From assembly GCA_000024525.1 (NCBI GenBank), contig CP001769.1:806001-870000 (forward strand): a DNA stretch of 64,000 bases. Reading direction: 5' to 3'. The notes under the pieces were generated by a model. That model saw nothing but the letters and a program-made list of their open reading frames with translations, was not told the DNA's origin and did not search any database. The stretch is from Spirosoma linguale DSM 74 (GTDB taxonomy: Bacteria > Bacteroidota > Bacteroidia > Cytophagales > Spirosomataceae). Shown piece by piece: positions 43,282-49,548 of this stretch. A program made the position numbers and the translations under genes. Numbering within the stretch: the stretch's first letter is position 1; each line of letters begins with the position of its first letter.

Positions 43282-43641
43282 TTAATAGTTGAAAGACCGA
43301 GAGTTAGCAGGGGCAATCGCTTTCCAACCGCTAATGGGTGAGTAGTCGGAGACGAACGCATAACCCGTACCTAACTGGACATAAGGAAACCGGCTGTCAA
43401 AGGCAGTACTCCGATTTGCATCCAGGCTAATAGCCTTAATAATGTCGTAGTCGGGAGCAGACTCGAAGCGATTAGCCACAAGGGAGTTCACACCCAGATC
43501 AAGCAACGTTCGCGGAGTAATCATTACAGCCCGGCCATTGGGGTTAACCAATAAAGCATAGCGTTTGCCTTCTGCAACCACCTCATACATAGGCTGATTG
43601 ACGGCAACTTGCCCAATTTGGGCTATTCTAGCGTTTGGCAT
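43282..43641 (-). CDS. Unknown 119-residue soluble protein
   Basis: 119 residues from the ATG at 43641, overlapping the stop of the upstream gene (43628) by 14 bases. No membrane segment. The sequence is beta-rich (YEVVAEGKRYALLVNPNGRAVMI, FPYVQLGTGYAFVSDY). No family recognised. The N-terminus MPNARIAQIGQ is vaguely like the MATPQIGYLGR of the next gene product. Confidence 0.65.
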   Translation of the reverse strand: MPNARIAQIGQVAVNQPMYEVVAEGKRYALLVNPNGRAVMITPRTLLDLGVNSLVANRFESAPDYDIIKAISLDANRSTAFDSRFPYVQLGTGYAFVSDYSPISGWKAIAPANSRSFNY

Positions 43642-44080
43642 TTTTCGATTTTTTTGGTTTGAAAAAGAGGAAGTAGAAAAGAAGCAGAACGGCAACAAAG
43701 GCAATGATTAGCGTTGTTGGGTTCGTAAAATCGATGGAGAAAACCCGGTTCGTTGGGTCTGGTGCTTTGTTGGTGGTGGTGGTATCGGTGCTTGAATCAA
43801 ACCCACCGTACCCGGCATTAACTAAGTTTTGATTCTTGATAATACCGGCCTTAGATAAGGTTTGTAAAGCCTTGTCTCCGTATAAAAGGATTTTATTCAG
43901 GACGTTCTCAAAACCAGTTTGCCCGGTCTGTTTTGCCTTCTGTAAGGCTGCTGTTACGTCTGCAACTACTTTCGGGTCAGAAGGGGAAGAGATACCGTAG
44001 TCTTTGAAGTAGCTTTCAATGTCGGCATCTGTAATGCCGTCCAGGTTAATCGAATCCCACCAGTTATCTATAGGAGGCAT
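43628..44080 (-). CDS. Tail-anchored protein
   Basis: 150 residues. Helical soluble part (ITDADIESYFKDYGISSP, KVVADVTAALQKAKQTGQTGFENVL), a Thr-rich linker (SSTDTTTTNKAPD), a membrane segment (TTLIIAFVAVLLLFYFLFF) and a basic tail (KPKKSKNAKR). No family recognised. Confidence 0.7.
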   Translation of the reverse strand: MPPIDNWWDSINLDGITDADIESYFKDYGISSPSDPKVVADVTAALQKAKQTGQTGFENVLNKILLYGDKALQTLSKAGIIKNQNLVNAGYGGFDSSTDTTTTNKAPDPTNRVFSIDFTNPTTLIIAFVAVLLLFYFLFFKPKKSKNAKR

Positions 44081-44082
44081 AG

Positions 44083-44562
44083 TTAGAAGATTTTGGCAAA
44101 GTTTTTAATGATGTCCGACTGCAATTCAAAGGATTCCTTTAAAGGGATTTGAAACAGTTCGGCATACAGGAGACCATCCAGGGTAAGATTGATTTTACCG
44201 GCCTGCAATGCCGTTAAAACCGATCCAAGCGAAGAGAGACCGTATAAAGCGGAGATCGTCACAACCACCGGCATTACGGTACGGCCTTTGGGCGCAATTG
44301 TAATCGGTGAGCGTATTTCAGCCCGGCCAATTACATTCCCCGATGTCAGCACATCGAAGTCTGCTGATTTGACGTTAATGCTGCCAGAACTGTTATTGGA
44401 GACAACCACCGGCAGAATGAAGGTCAATGCACCGGATTTTACGGAAATCTCTTTTGGTAATCCGAGATCATAATTCAGCCGTTGAGCCGTATTCACCTTG
44501 TAAAGAATCCATAGGGCAATGAGTGCAATTGCTGCAATGAGTATGAAGCCTTTTTTATTCAT
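44083..44562 (-). CDS. N-terminally anchored protein, LEA2/immunoglobulin-like
   Basis: 159 residues. One N-terminal membrane segment (FILIAAIALIALWILYKV, about 6-23). A beta domain follows (KSGALTFILPVVVSNNSSGSINVKSADFDVL and EIRSPITIAPKGRTVMPVVVTIS), resembling the LEA2/WHy fold. It overlaps the upstream gene by four bases (ATGA-type). Confidence 0.68.
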   Translation of the reverse strand: MNKKGFILIAAIALIALWILYKVNTAQRLNYDLGLPKEISVKSGALTFILPVVVSNNSSGSINVKSADFDVLTSGNVIGRAEIRSPITIAPKGRTVMPVVVTISALYGLSSLGSVLTALQAGKINLTLDGLLYAELFQIPLKESFELQSDIIKNFAKIF

Positions 44563-45323
44563 CGTTTTTTCCTTCGTTTGCGTTTTTTCAGATACAGAAA
44601 GAGCAGAAAAAGGAAGCCTATTCCGGCAATCCAGTACACAGTCGTAGAACTCGTAGGCGCTTGGTTGACAGTACCCAGGTTAAGCGATTCTTTCAGGCTG
44701 TTAAGCTGTTGAACGTCCTTCGTGTAGCCGTCTAAGGCCGTTGTATAGAAGGCCGTCTTACGAGCAATTATTTGCTTTTTCTCGTCTGCTGACATTACCG
44801 AAGTAAACAGCGTAGCTATCGATGCAAGGATTATCCCGCCCGGTATTAGTGTACTAGCTGCCTTCCATGCTGTCATGTAGGTTTGGAATTCCTGATCGTC
44901 CCAGGTCGAACTAACTGAGGTTTGGCCGGATTCCTGAATAAGCTGGTTTACCCGCTTTTTGATGAAAGTCAACCGGGCATTTATTGCCGTAACCTTTGCA
45001 CTCCCTAGCGATGTATTGACGGCCTGAATCGTTGCCTTTGCTGCTGCTAAATCCTTCTCGTGAGCTATGGTATTCGCCTTTGAGCTTGCAGACGTACCCA
45101 CCGGGAAACCATCACTATCTAACTCTCTTGGGCTGCTACCAGAACGGGAGTTAAGGCTTGTTTGCCGAGCGTTGTAGTAATTGGTCAAACCTTCATCTAT
45201 AAAGCCTTTGTAGGTTTTATCAATAGCAGGTGCAATACTGGTTTCTGTTGTTGTGACAGATTCCGTACTTGTTGGGTTGTTTCCCCGGCTGCTGACGGTA
45301 GGTCTTTGGTAAAAATCGGCCAT
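44559..45323 (-). CDS. Tail-anchored protein, first gene of the late operon
   Basis: 254 residues. A Ser/Thr-rich N-terminus (to about 35) leads into a long helical part with a hydrophobic stretch (LIPGGIILASIATLFTSVM, about 168-186). The C-terminal anchor (VYWIAGIGFLFLLFLYL) is followed by a very basic tail (KKRKRRKKR). As the first gene after the divergent promoter region it should be the most strongly expressed. No family recognised. Confidence 0.7.
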   Translation of the reverse strand: MADFYQRPTVSSRGNNPTSTESVTTTETSIAPAIDKTYKGFIDEGLTNYYNARQTSLNSRSGSSPRELDSDGFPVGTSASSKANTIAHEKDLAAAKATIQAVNTSLGSAKVTAINARLTFIKKRVNQLIQESGQTSVSSTWDDQEFQTYMTAWKAASTLIPGGIILASIATLFTSVMSADEKKQIIARKTAFYTTALDGYTKDVQQLNSLKESLNLGTVNQAPTSSTTVYWIAGIGFLFLLFLYLKKRKRRKKR

Positions 45324-45448
45324 TACATAACTAGCTGTGTTTATTTATTTGCGTTTGAACACTGCAAGAATAGTATGGATTTTGGTATTGATTTAGGTAT
45401 AAGTAACTTAGGCGGACAATTCCAGACAATACCCTAGTTAAGCAGAGT

Positions 45449-45673
45449 ATGAGTGAGAAAAACGGAGTTAAGACAATTGGAAAATTTTGCAAAAGAGATT
45501 TTTTGCAGATGTATGACAATGTGGCTATAGATGTCTTTGAAAGCTGGATAGAGGACATAAAGACCGAGATCGGATGGAAACCTAAAGGGAAACAGGTTTT
45601 CCCGCCCAGAGTAGCAGAACGAATCATACAGCATATAGGTCAACCCATACGAGTATCAATACTCAATAACTAA
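45449..45673 (+). CDS. Small unknown protein, divergent from the late operon
   Basis: 74 residues: FCKRDFLQMYDNVAIDVFESWIEDIKTEIGW and KGKQVFPPRVAERIIQHIG. Soluble, helical and mildly basic. It lies between the late operon promoter region and the iteron-like region, a position where activators of late transcription or small replication proteins are found. No family recognised. The opposite-strand frame is not plausible. Confidence 0.6.
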   Translation: MSEKNGVKTIGKFCKRDFLQMYDNVAIDVFESWIEDIKTEIGWKPKGKQVFPPRVAERIIQHIGQPIRVSILNN

Positions 45674-45676
45674 AAG

Positions 45677-45703
45677 AAGCCCGGCCAATAACAGCCGGGC
45701 TTT
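45677..45703. terminator. GCCCGGC hairpin
   Basis: AAGCCCGGC and GCCGGGCTT pair around CAATAACA, with a T run on the right. The same stem, in opposite orientation, lies at 46125-46150. Confidence 0.85.
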
Positions 45704-45837
45704 TTGTTGTCTAAAAGTTCTCTCGAAAATTCCGGCAGTCCTTAGAAAGTCCTCGAATAGTCTTTATAAAGTTCTCGTAATAATATACCCGTACCCTACC
45801 AATAGTGCTTGGTTATAGGAAATTTGGACAACGGATA

Positions 45838-46102
45838 AGACAGACAAGACAACCAAATGTATTTATAGGGGAAAGTTGTCTGTCTTGTCCGATTATTATT
45901 TTGTCTCTAGGTCATTTGATAACTTAAAAACGAAATATTATTCTGTTTGAGCCTTGTCTACTAAGGCTTTATCTAGTATTTATAAGACAAATACAATTCT
46001 TAAAGTTGTCTATAGTTATGGACAGACAGACAAAAAAGCCTATATATATAAATTGTCTTGTCTGTCTATATAGGGGGGGGGGAGTGTCTATCTGTCTATA
46101 CT
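45838..46102. other. Iteron-like, AT-rich region; candidate replication origin of the element
   Basis: Repeats of the GACAGACAAGAC / GTCTTGTCTGTC type cluster in a 505-base gap without genes (45674-46179). AGACAGACAAGACAA (45838-45852) has an exact inverted copy at 46053-46067. Related sites are GTTGTCTGTCTTGTCC (45875-45890), GACAGACAGACA (46021-46032) and GTCTATCTGTCTATAC near 46087. AT tracts lie between them and a run of ten G is at 46073-46082. The position directly downstream of the RepA-like gene and the repeat pattern fit an iteron origin. Confidence 0.55.
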
Positions 46103-46124
46103 TAAAAAATACAATTCAAAAAAA

Positions 46125-46150
46125 AAGCCCGGCTGTTATTGGCCGGGCTT
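46125..46150 (-). terminator. Terminator of the replication operon
   Basis: AAGCCCGGC and GCCGGGCTT pair around TGTTATTG. On the minus strand it lies 30 bases after the stop of the ATPase gene and is followed by a long T run. Confidence 0.85.
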
Positions 46151-46179
46151 AAAATTTAAAATCAAAAAAAATAGATCGA

Positions 46180-47298
46180 CTATTTTTCAGGTGTTACGGC
46201 AACATAGGTATAAACCCGGTTTTGTCTTTCGCCTTCAACGGTAATGATACCGGCATCAAGTGCCTGTTTGATATGGTAATCTGCATTCTTGTCAGAGTTC
46301 GTACTAGGATTATGAAATCTAACTTTATTCCGTAATTCCTTAAGTGGCAATTCCTTTAAGTCACCGAAGCATAAGTACATTAATCCTTTCTGCTTTTCCT
46401 GCTTCTTTTCGGCTGCACCTTGTTTGGCTTCCTGTTGCAGTTCTGCTGTAGCTACTGCATCTAACAATACCATGCGTTTGTGTTCTTCTGAGTAGTGAAA
46501 GTAAACGTTTTCAAAATCGTCACCTATACGAATCAACCGGCTTTCTATACTGTGTACTTTGCGTTCTCTGTCTTTCTTGATGGAGATAAGCCCGGCACAT
46601 TTGCGTTCTATCTGACTGCCTAAATGACCACGAACAGAACCACCACCTTTGTTCTCGTGAATGACAACAACAACGGCTGTATTATGCTTTGATGCGAGTA
46701 AAGCCAATTCCTCAATTAACGCGTTCGATTTTTCTTCATCGTTTACGCTGGTTAGAATGTCGGCCAAACCATCAATAATAAGCAGGTGCATATCATGTTC
46801 ACTGAACACAACCTGAATACATTCTCTTCGTTCGTCTAAACTCATTTCCAGAAGGTTATAAATAAACAGATTTTCTGGTGTTTGACTAAGCCCGGCATAC
46901 TTTAAAACCTTGTCTTGTAAATCCTGAGTGCTGGATATATGCTGTTCAAAATCTAAATAGACAACATCCCGACCATTGGCAAAACTCGTTTCTATGTCGA
47001 GCGATTGAGCCTTGTCGTTAAAGTGGCTAAAGGCAGTAGCTAGTATAAAACCGATAACGGTGGTTTTGCCTGATTTGGGTGGTCCTGTTAAGGCTGAGAT
47101 CATGCCTGCATTTGCATAGTTAGTTCCTGAAATACGAATTACCGGCGTAGGAGCCGGGTGGTTAGTGGTGTTAGTCAACCGTCTATTATGTAGGTCTTTA
47201 AGACATAGTTTAGGGGTCTTAGGACTAACTAAGGGAAGTACCGGAGTTGTATTATTATTGCGCTCAACCAGCGAGTTTACATTTAATTCGGTAGGCAT
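46180..47298 (-). CDS. RecA/RepA-like replication ATPase
   Basis: 372 residues. Walker A is GPPKSGKTT (72-80), a second conserved block is DVVYLDFEQHISS, and Walker B is HLLIIDGLAD (171-180). AVVVVIHENKGGGSVRGH and IERKCAGLISI follow, as in hexameric RepA/DnaB-related AAA_25 helicases. A C-terminal winged-helix-like part (about 300-360, ELPLKELRNKVRFHNPSTNSDK) may bind DNA. It probably drives replication of the excised element. It overlaps the preceding gene by 16 bases. It does not look like a packaging ATPase. Confidence 0.82.
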   Translation of the reverse strand: MPTELNVNSLVERNNNTTPVLPLVSPKTPKLCLKDLHNRRLTNTTNHPAPTPVIRISGTNYANAGMISALTGPPKSGKTTVIGFILATAFSHFNDKAQSLDIETSFANGRDVVYLDFEQHISSTQDLQDKVLKYAGLSQTPENLFIYNLLEMSLDERRECIQVVFSEHDMHLLIIDGLADILTSVNDEEKSNALIEELALLASKHNTAVVVVIHENKGGGSVRGHLGSQIERKCAGLISIKKDRERKVHSIESRLIRIGDDFENVYFHYSEEHKRMVLLDAVATAELQQEAKQGAAEKKQEKQKGLMYLCFGDLKELPLKELRNKVRFHNPSTNSDKNADYHIKQALDAGIITVEGERQNRVYTYVAVTPEK

Positions 47299-47651
47299 AC
47301 TTTAGGGCTGGTTAAGATGTGATCGTGTAGGGTAAAGGCAGTGTCGCTCCATACCTGAGCGCGTTCTGTTTGGGCGTTAAGCAGTTGCGAAAGGATAGCG
47401 TTAAGTCTGTTCGCTTTGTATAGTTCTTCGCTAGTCCGTTCTGCTTCGTTGGTCATAAGTTCGATAACCTTATCAAAGCATAACACGAAACTGAGCAGAG
47501 TATTCACTTCGTTTTCTACGGTGGTTATTTGCTTATTGAGTTGTTCGGTGAACTCGTTGTTTTGACGTTCTACCAACTTCTCTTTGTAAGAGATTTTCCT
47601 GCTTATCAGCTTAAGTAGTTCTTCTCTTCGTTCACTGTATAATTCATCCAT
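47283..47651 (-). CDS. Small coiled-coil protein of the early operon
   Basis: 122 residues, largely helical with charged heptads (RREELLKLISRKISYKEKLVERQNNEF, and the AERTSEELYKANRLNAILSQLL region). No family recognised. It overlaps both neighbours, so it is translationally coupled to the ATPase. Confidence 0.65.
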   Translation of the reverse strand: MDELYSERREELLKLISRKISYKEKLVERQNNEFTEQLNKQITTVENEVNTLLSFVLCFDKVIELMTNEAERTSEELYKANRLNAILSQLLNAQTERAQVWSDTAFTLHDHILTSPKVCLPN

Positions 47652-47962
47652 TAGAACAGACTGGTTTGTGATTGCTCTGCTTCAGTAAGCGGTTGAATGG
47701 TGAGGATTTGTTCTAGCTGTATTATGCAAAGATGTTTGCAACCTGCTATGTAGGAGTATAGATGAACGCTGCTTCTGTTATACGTGCCTACGTTCATTTG
47801 ATTAAGACCTAGTGAGTTTACGACATACCAGGATGATGAACCTTTCCTAAACGTTAAGCTCTCTTTTAGTTCTGGGAACTTCTTATGACGTAGGGTTACA
47901 ATAAACGGCTCATTCGTAGAATTAAGCCGGTTAATGAGTTGCTGTTTTAGGTTCGTTCTCAT
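47651..47962 (-). CDS. Small unknown protein of the early operon
   Basis: 103 residues, mixed alpha/beta (FIVTLRHKKFPELKESLTFRKG, VHLYSYIAGCKHLCIIQLEQIL). No family recognised. It overlaps the upstream gene by four bases and the downstream gene by one. Confidence 0.62.
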   Translation of the reverse strand: MRTNLKQQLINRLNSTNEPFIVTLRHKKFPELKESLTFRKGSSSWYVVNSLGLNQMNVGTYNRSSVHLYSYIAGCKHLCIIQLEQILTIQPLTEAEQSQTSLF

Positions 47963-48243
47963 GCTGCGAGTTCCATTTTCAGGGTGGATAACATTGTAGT
48001 AGGAGCAAGGGGTAAGGTGTCAACATAGCCCAGGTGCTTACGTGCTGAGTCTAAATAGATCGACAGTACATCATAAGCGTGTTCACAGTACTGGTAATGG
48101 TCTCTGAAACGTTTTGGGTAATCATTCCCTGTTAACTCCTGAGCCTTAAGCAATTCAGCGCGAAACATGGCTTTCTCTGCTTTGTTTGCATCATCATAAA
48201 GACGACCGATTAAACCTTTGCTCTTTGATATTCTCTTACCCAT
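47959..48243 (-). CDS. Small unknown protein, first gene of the early operon
   Basis: 94 residues, basic N-terminus (GKRISKSKGLIGRLYDDANKA) and helical middle (FRDHYQYCEHAYDVLSIYLDSARKHLG). No family recognised. It starts 136 bases from the divergent repressor start, with two operator-like sites between them. Confidence 0.62.
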   Translation of the reverse strand: MGKRISKSKGLIGRLYDDANKAEKAMFRAELLKAQELTGNDYPKRFRDHYQYCEHAYDVLSIYLDSARKHLGYVDTLPLAPTTMLSTLKMELAA

Positions 48244-48283
48244 AATAAAAAGGTGGTTTTTTAGATAGATTTAGCTTGCATTT

Positions 48284-48320
48284 TGACGTTATAACGGTAT
48301 AAATTGCCGTCATAACGGTA
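48284..48320. promoter_or_regulatory. Two operator-like sites between repressor and early operon
   Basis: TGACGTTATAACGGTA (48284-48299) and TGCCGTCATAACGGTA (48305-48320) are near-identical 16-mers, each with partial dyad symmetry around CCGTTATAACGG. They are 21 bases apart, two helical turns, and lie in the divergent promoter region. This is the classical layout for a dimeric phage repressor. Confidence 0.65.
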
Positions 48321-48378
48321 GCAAGTATAATGCCTTGAAAGCGTTGAATCAAACTCTATATCAAACTTTTTTTTCAAG

Positions 48379-48720
48379 ATGGAACATCACGGTAAACGAT
48401 TAAAGGGAATTGCAAAGGATAAAGGCTATGATATTCAGCAACTTGCAGAAGCATTGGATATTCATCGCGTAACTATCGAGAAGGACTTTAAAGCAGTAAT
48501 ACTTTCTCGTAAGAGATTGAGAAAGTATGAAACATTGCTTGGATTCAGTAGCAATGAGTTTTATATCCAGCCTGAAAAGGCCACAAGTGCAGTAAACAAC
48601 AAGTTAAGCGAAAGTGCAGTAATAGCTCTATATGAGAAATTACTACAAGAGAAAGATGAACGTATTAAACTGCTTCAACACCAGGTACGTTTTTTTCCGA
48701 GCGCGGCACAAATGGTATAA
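48379..48720 (+). CDS. Helix-turn-helix repressor
   Basis: 113 residues. The N-terminal HTH reads GYDIQQLAEALDIHRVTIEKDFKAV, followed by basic RKRLRKYETLLGF. The C-terminus has a coiled coil (SAVIALYEKLLQEKDERIKLLQHQ) for dimerisation. It stands divergent from the early operon and should control lysogeny of the element. It is the last gene before attR. Confidence 0.75.
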   Translation: MEHHGKRLKGIAKDKGYDIQQLAEALDIHRVTIEKDFKAVILSRKRLRKYETLLGFSSNEFYIQPEKATSAVNNKLSESAVIALYEKLLQEKDERIKLLQHQVRFFPSAAQMV

Positions 48721-48849
48721 CGGAATAGTTAACGTAATAACCACTTACACTATAAACACGGGGTTAGAAAACCGGCTTTATTGTTGTTTGGCCCTTAACA
48801 TGGCCAGTGTCGCGAATTTCGCACAGGTGAAGAATGAAGAGTAGTAGAA

Positions 48850-48868
48850 TCCGATATTCTCCACAACA
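48850..48868 (+). repeat. attR core
   Basis: TCCGATATTCTCCACAACA, identical to 32590-32608. Only the last 14 bases of the tRNA are present here, without other tRNA arms. Confidence 0.9.
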
Positions 48869-48876
48869 TTGTAGAT

Positions 48877-48905
48877 AAGCTGCTCTATTAGAGGCAGCTT
48901 TTTTA
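48877..48905 (+). terminator. Probable original terminator of the tRNA-Ala gene
   Basis: AAGCTGC pairs with GCAGCTT around a short loop, followed by TTTTT. It lies 8 bases beyond attR, where the tRNA terminator would be before integration. Confidence 0.65.
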
Positions 48906-48917
48906 TTTAGTGGCTTT

Positions 48918-48965
48918 AATGAAAAAGGTCCTGATCATCAATTGATGGTCAGGACCTTTTTCATT
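48918..48965. terminator. Bidirectional terminator
   Basis: A 17-base stem with AAAAAGGTCCTGA on the left and TCAGGACCTTTTT on the right, around a shorter inner hairpin. It ends the leftward transcript of the DUF3299-like gene. Confidence 0.9.
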
Positions 48966-48980
48966 AACCAGATCGGTGGT

Positions 48981-49478
48981 TTATTGATCAAGCATTTCGG
49001 CATCAGCCAAAATGTAATTCAGCTCGTAAATATTATCGGCATTTAGTTTGAGCGTTCCGCGGAAAGTACGGCGCTCATCCGTTTTAAATTTCTTACCCGA
49101 TTTTTTGAATTTCAGCGACACAACCGATTCAGGTCCGGCACCGCCACAAAAGAAGCAGGCGCTATACGGAAATGCGGAAAGTACGTATATGTTCGATTCC
49201 AGATCTACGGGTAACACATAACCCGTCAGATCAACTACTTTACCATTTAGCTTCTGAATGCCCTGCCCAAAAGTTGGATAAAGCATGTAAACAGATTCTT
49301 CGGCATACCATTTTTTCTTAAAGGTAACATCGCGGAGAACTTCCCACGAAAGTTTTACCGGTTCGGCAGCCACCGAAGCTGGAGTACCTGGCTTAACCCG
49401 GTCTGTAGAGGGCAGTGCCGGACGGAAAGCCGGGGCCACAAGCGATACAAGTAATAAAGCAATTAGTAAACGCGCCAT
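48981..49478 (-). CDS. Secreted DUF3299-like protein
   Basis: 165 residues from the ATG at 49478 (MARLLIALLLVSLVAPAFRPA, signal peptide). The core GKVVDLTGYVLPVDLESNIYVLSAFPYSACFFCGGAGPESVV resembles DUF3299: an OB-like beta domain with CxxC (CFFC) that could bind metal. The C-terminal part (FRGTLKLNADNIYELNYIL) closes the domain. The function of the family is unknown, with metal handling in the envelope suspected. It is divergent from the kinase gene. Confidence 0.75.
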   Translation of the reverse strand: MARLLIALLLVSLVAPAFRPALPSTDRVKPGTPASVAAEPVKLSWEVLRDVTFKKKWYAEESVYMLYPTFGQGIQKLNGKVVDLTGYVLPVDLESNIYVLSAFPYSACFFCGGAGPESVVSLKFKKSGKKFKTDERRTFRGTLKLNADNIYELNYILADAEMLDQ

Positions 49479-49548
49479 GTTATGGGAAGACTTAAGCGAT
49501 GAGAAACGATGGTAAAAATACAAAAAAGATTACTTTTACTAACTCATT

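Larger units (their letters stand above)
32590..48868. mobile_element. Integrated virus-like element (16.3 kb) at tRNA-Ala, bounded by 19-base direct repeats
   Basis: TCCGATATTCTCCACAACA occurs at 32590-32608 (tRNA 3' end) and again at 48850-48868. A tyrosine integrase gene is next to the left copy and a phage-type repressor near the right copy, the usual layout of a tRNA-inserted prophage or genomic island. Inside are an early module (repressor, replication ATPase, small genes), an iteron-like region and a leftward late operon of envelope-lysis and membrane proteins. I find no terminase, portal, tail or major capsid gene of known type, and no relaxase or secretion genes. A tailless virus-like prophage is the preferred interpretation. 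A satellite or plasmid-derived island is the alternative. Confidence 0.88.

Noticed and set aside
34545..45323. Ordinary tailed prophage
   Set aside because: No terminase, portal, head protease, tape measure or tail genes. Gene sizes and membrane anchors do not fit.
45331..45643. Minus-strand frames opposite the 74-residue gene
   Set aside because: Composition is Phe/Leu/Ser-rich without motif. The plus-strand frame has normal protein character and a terminator after it.
48632..48844. Possible 70-residue gene between the repressor and attR
   Set aside because: It overlaps the repressor in another frame, is Cys/Tyr-rich without pattern and has no start signal.
32590..48868. Integrative conjugative element
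   Set aside because: No relaxase, coupling protein or VirB4-type ATPase is present. The only P-loop protein is a RepA-like replication ATPase.
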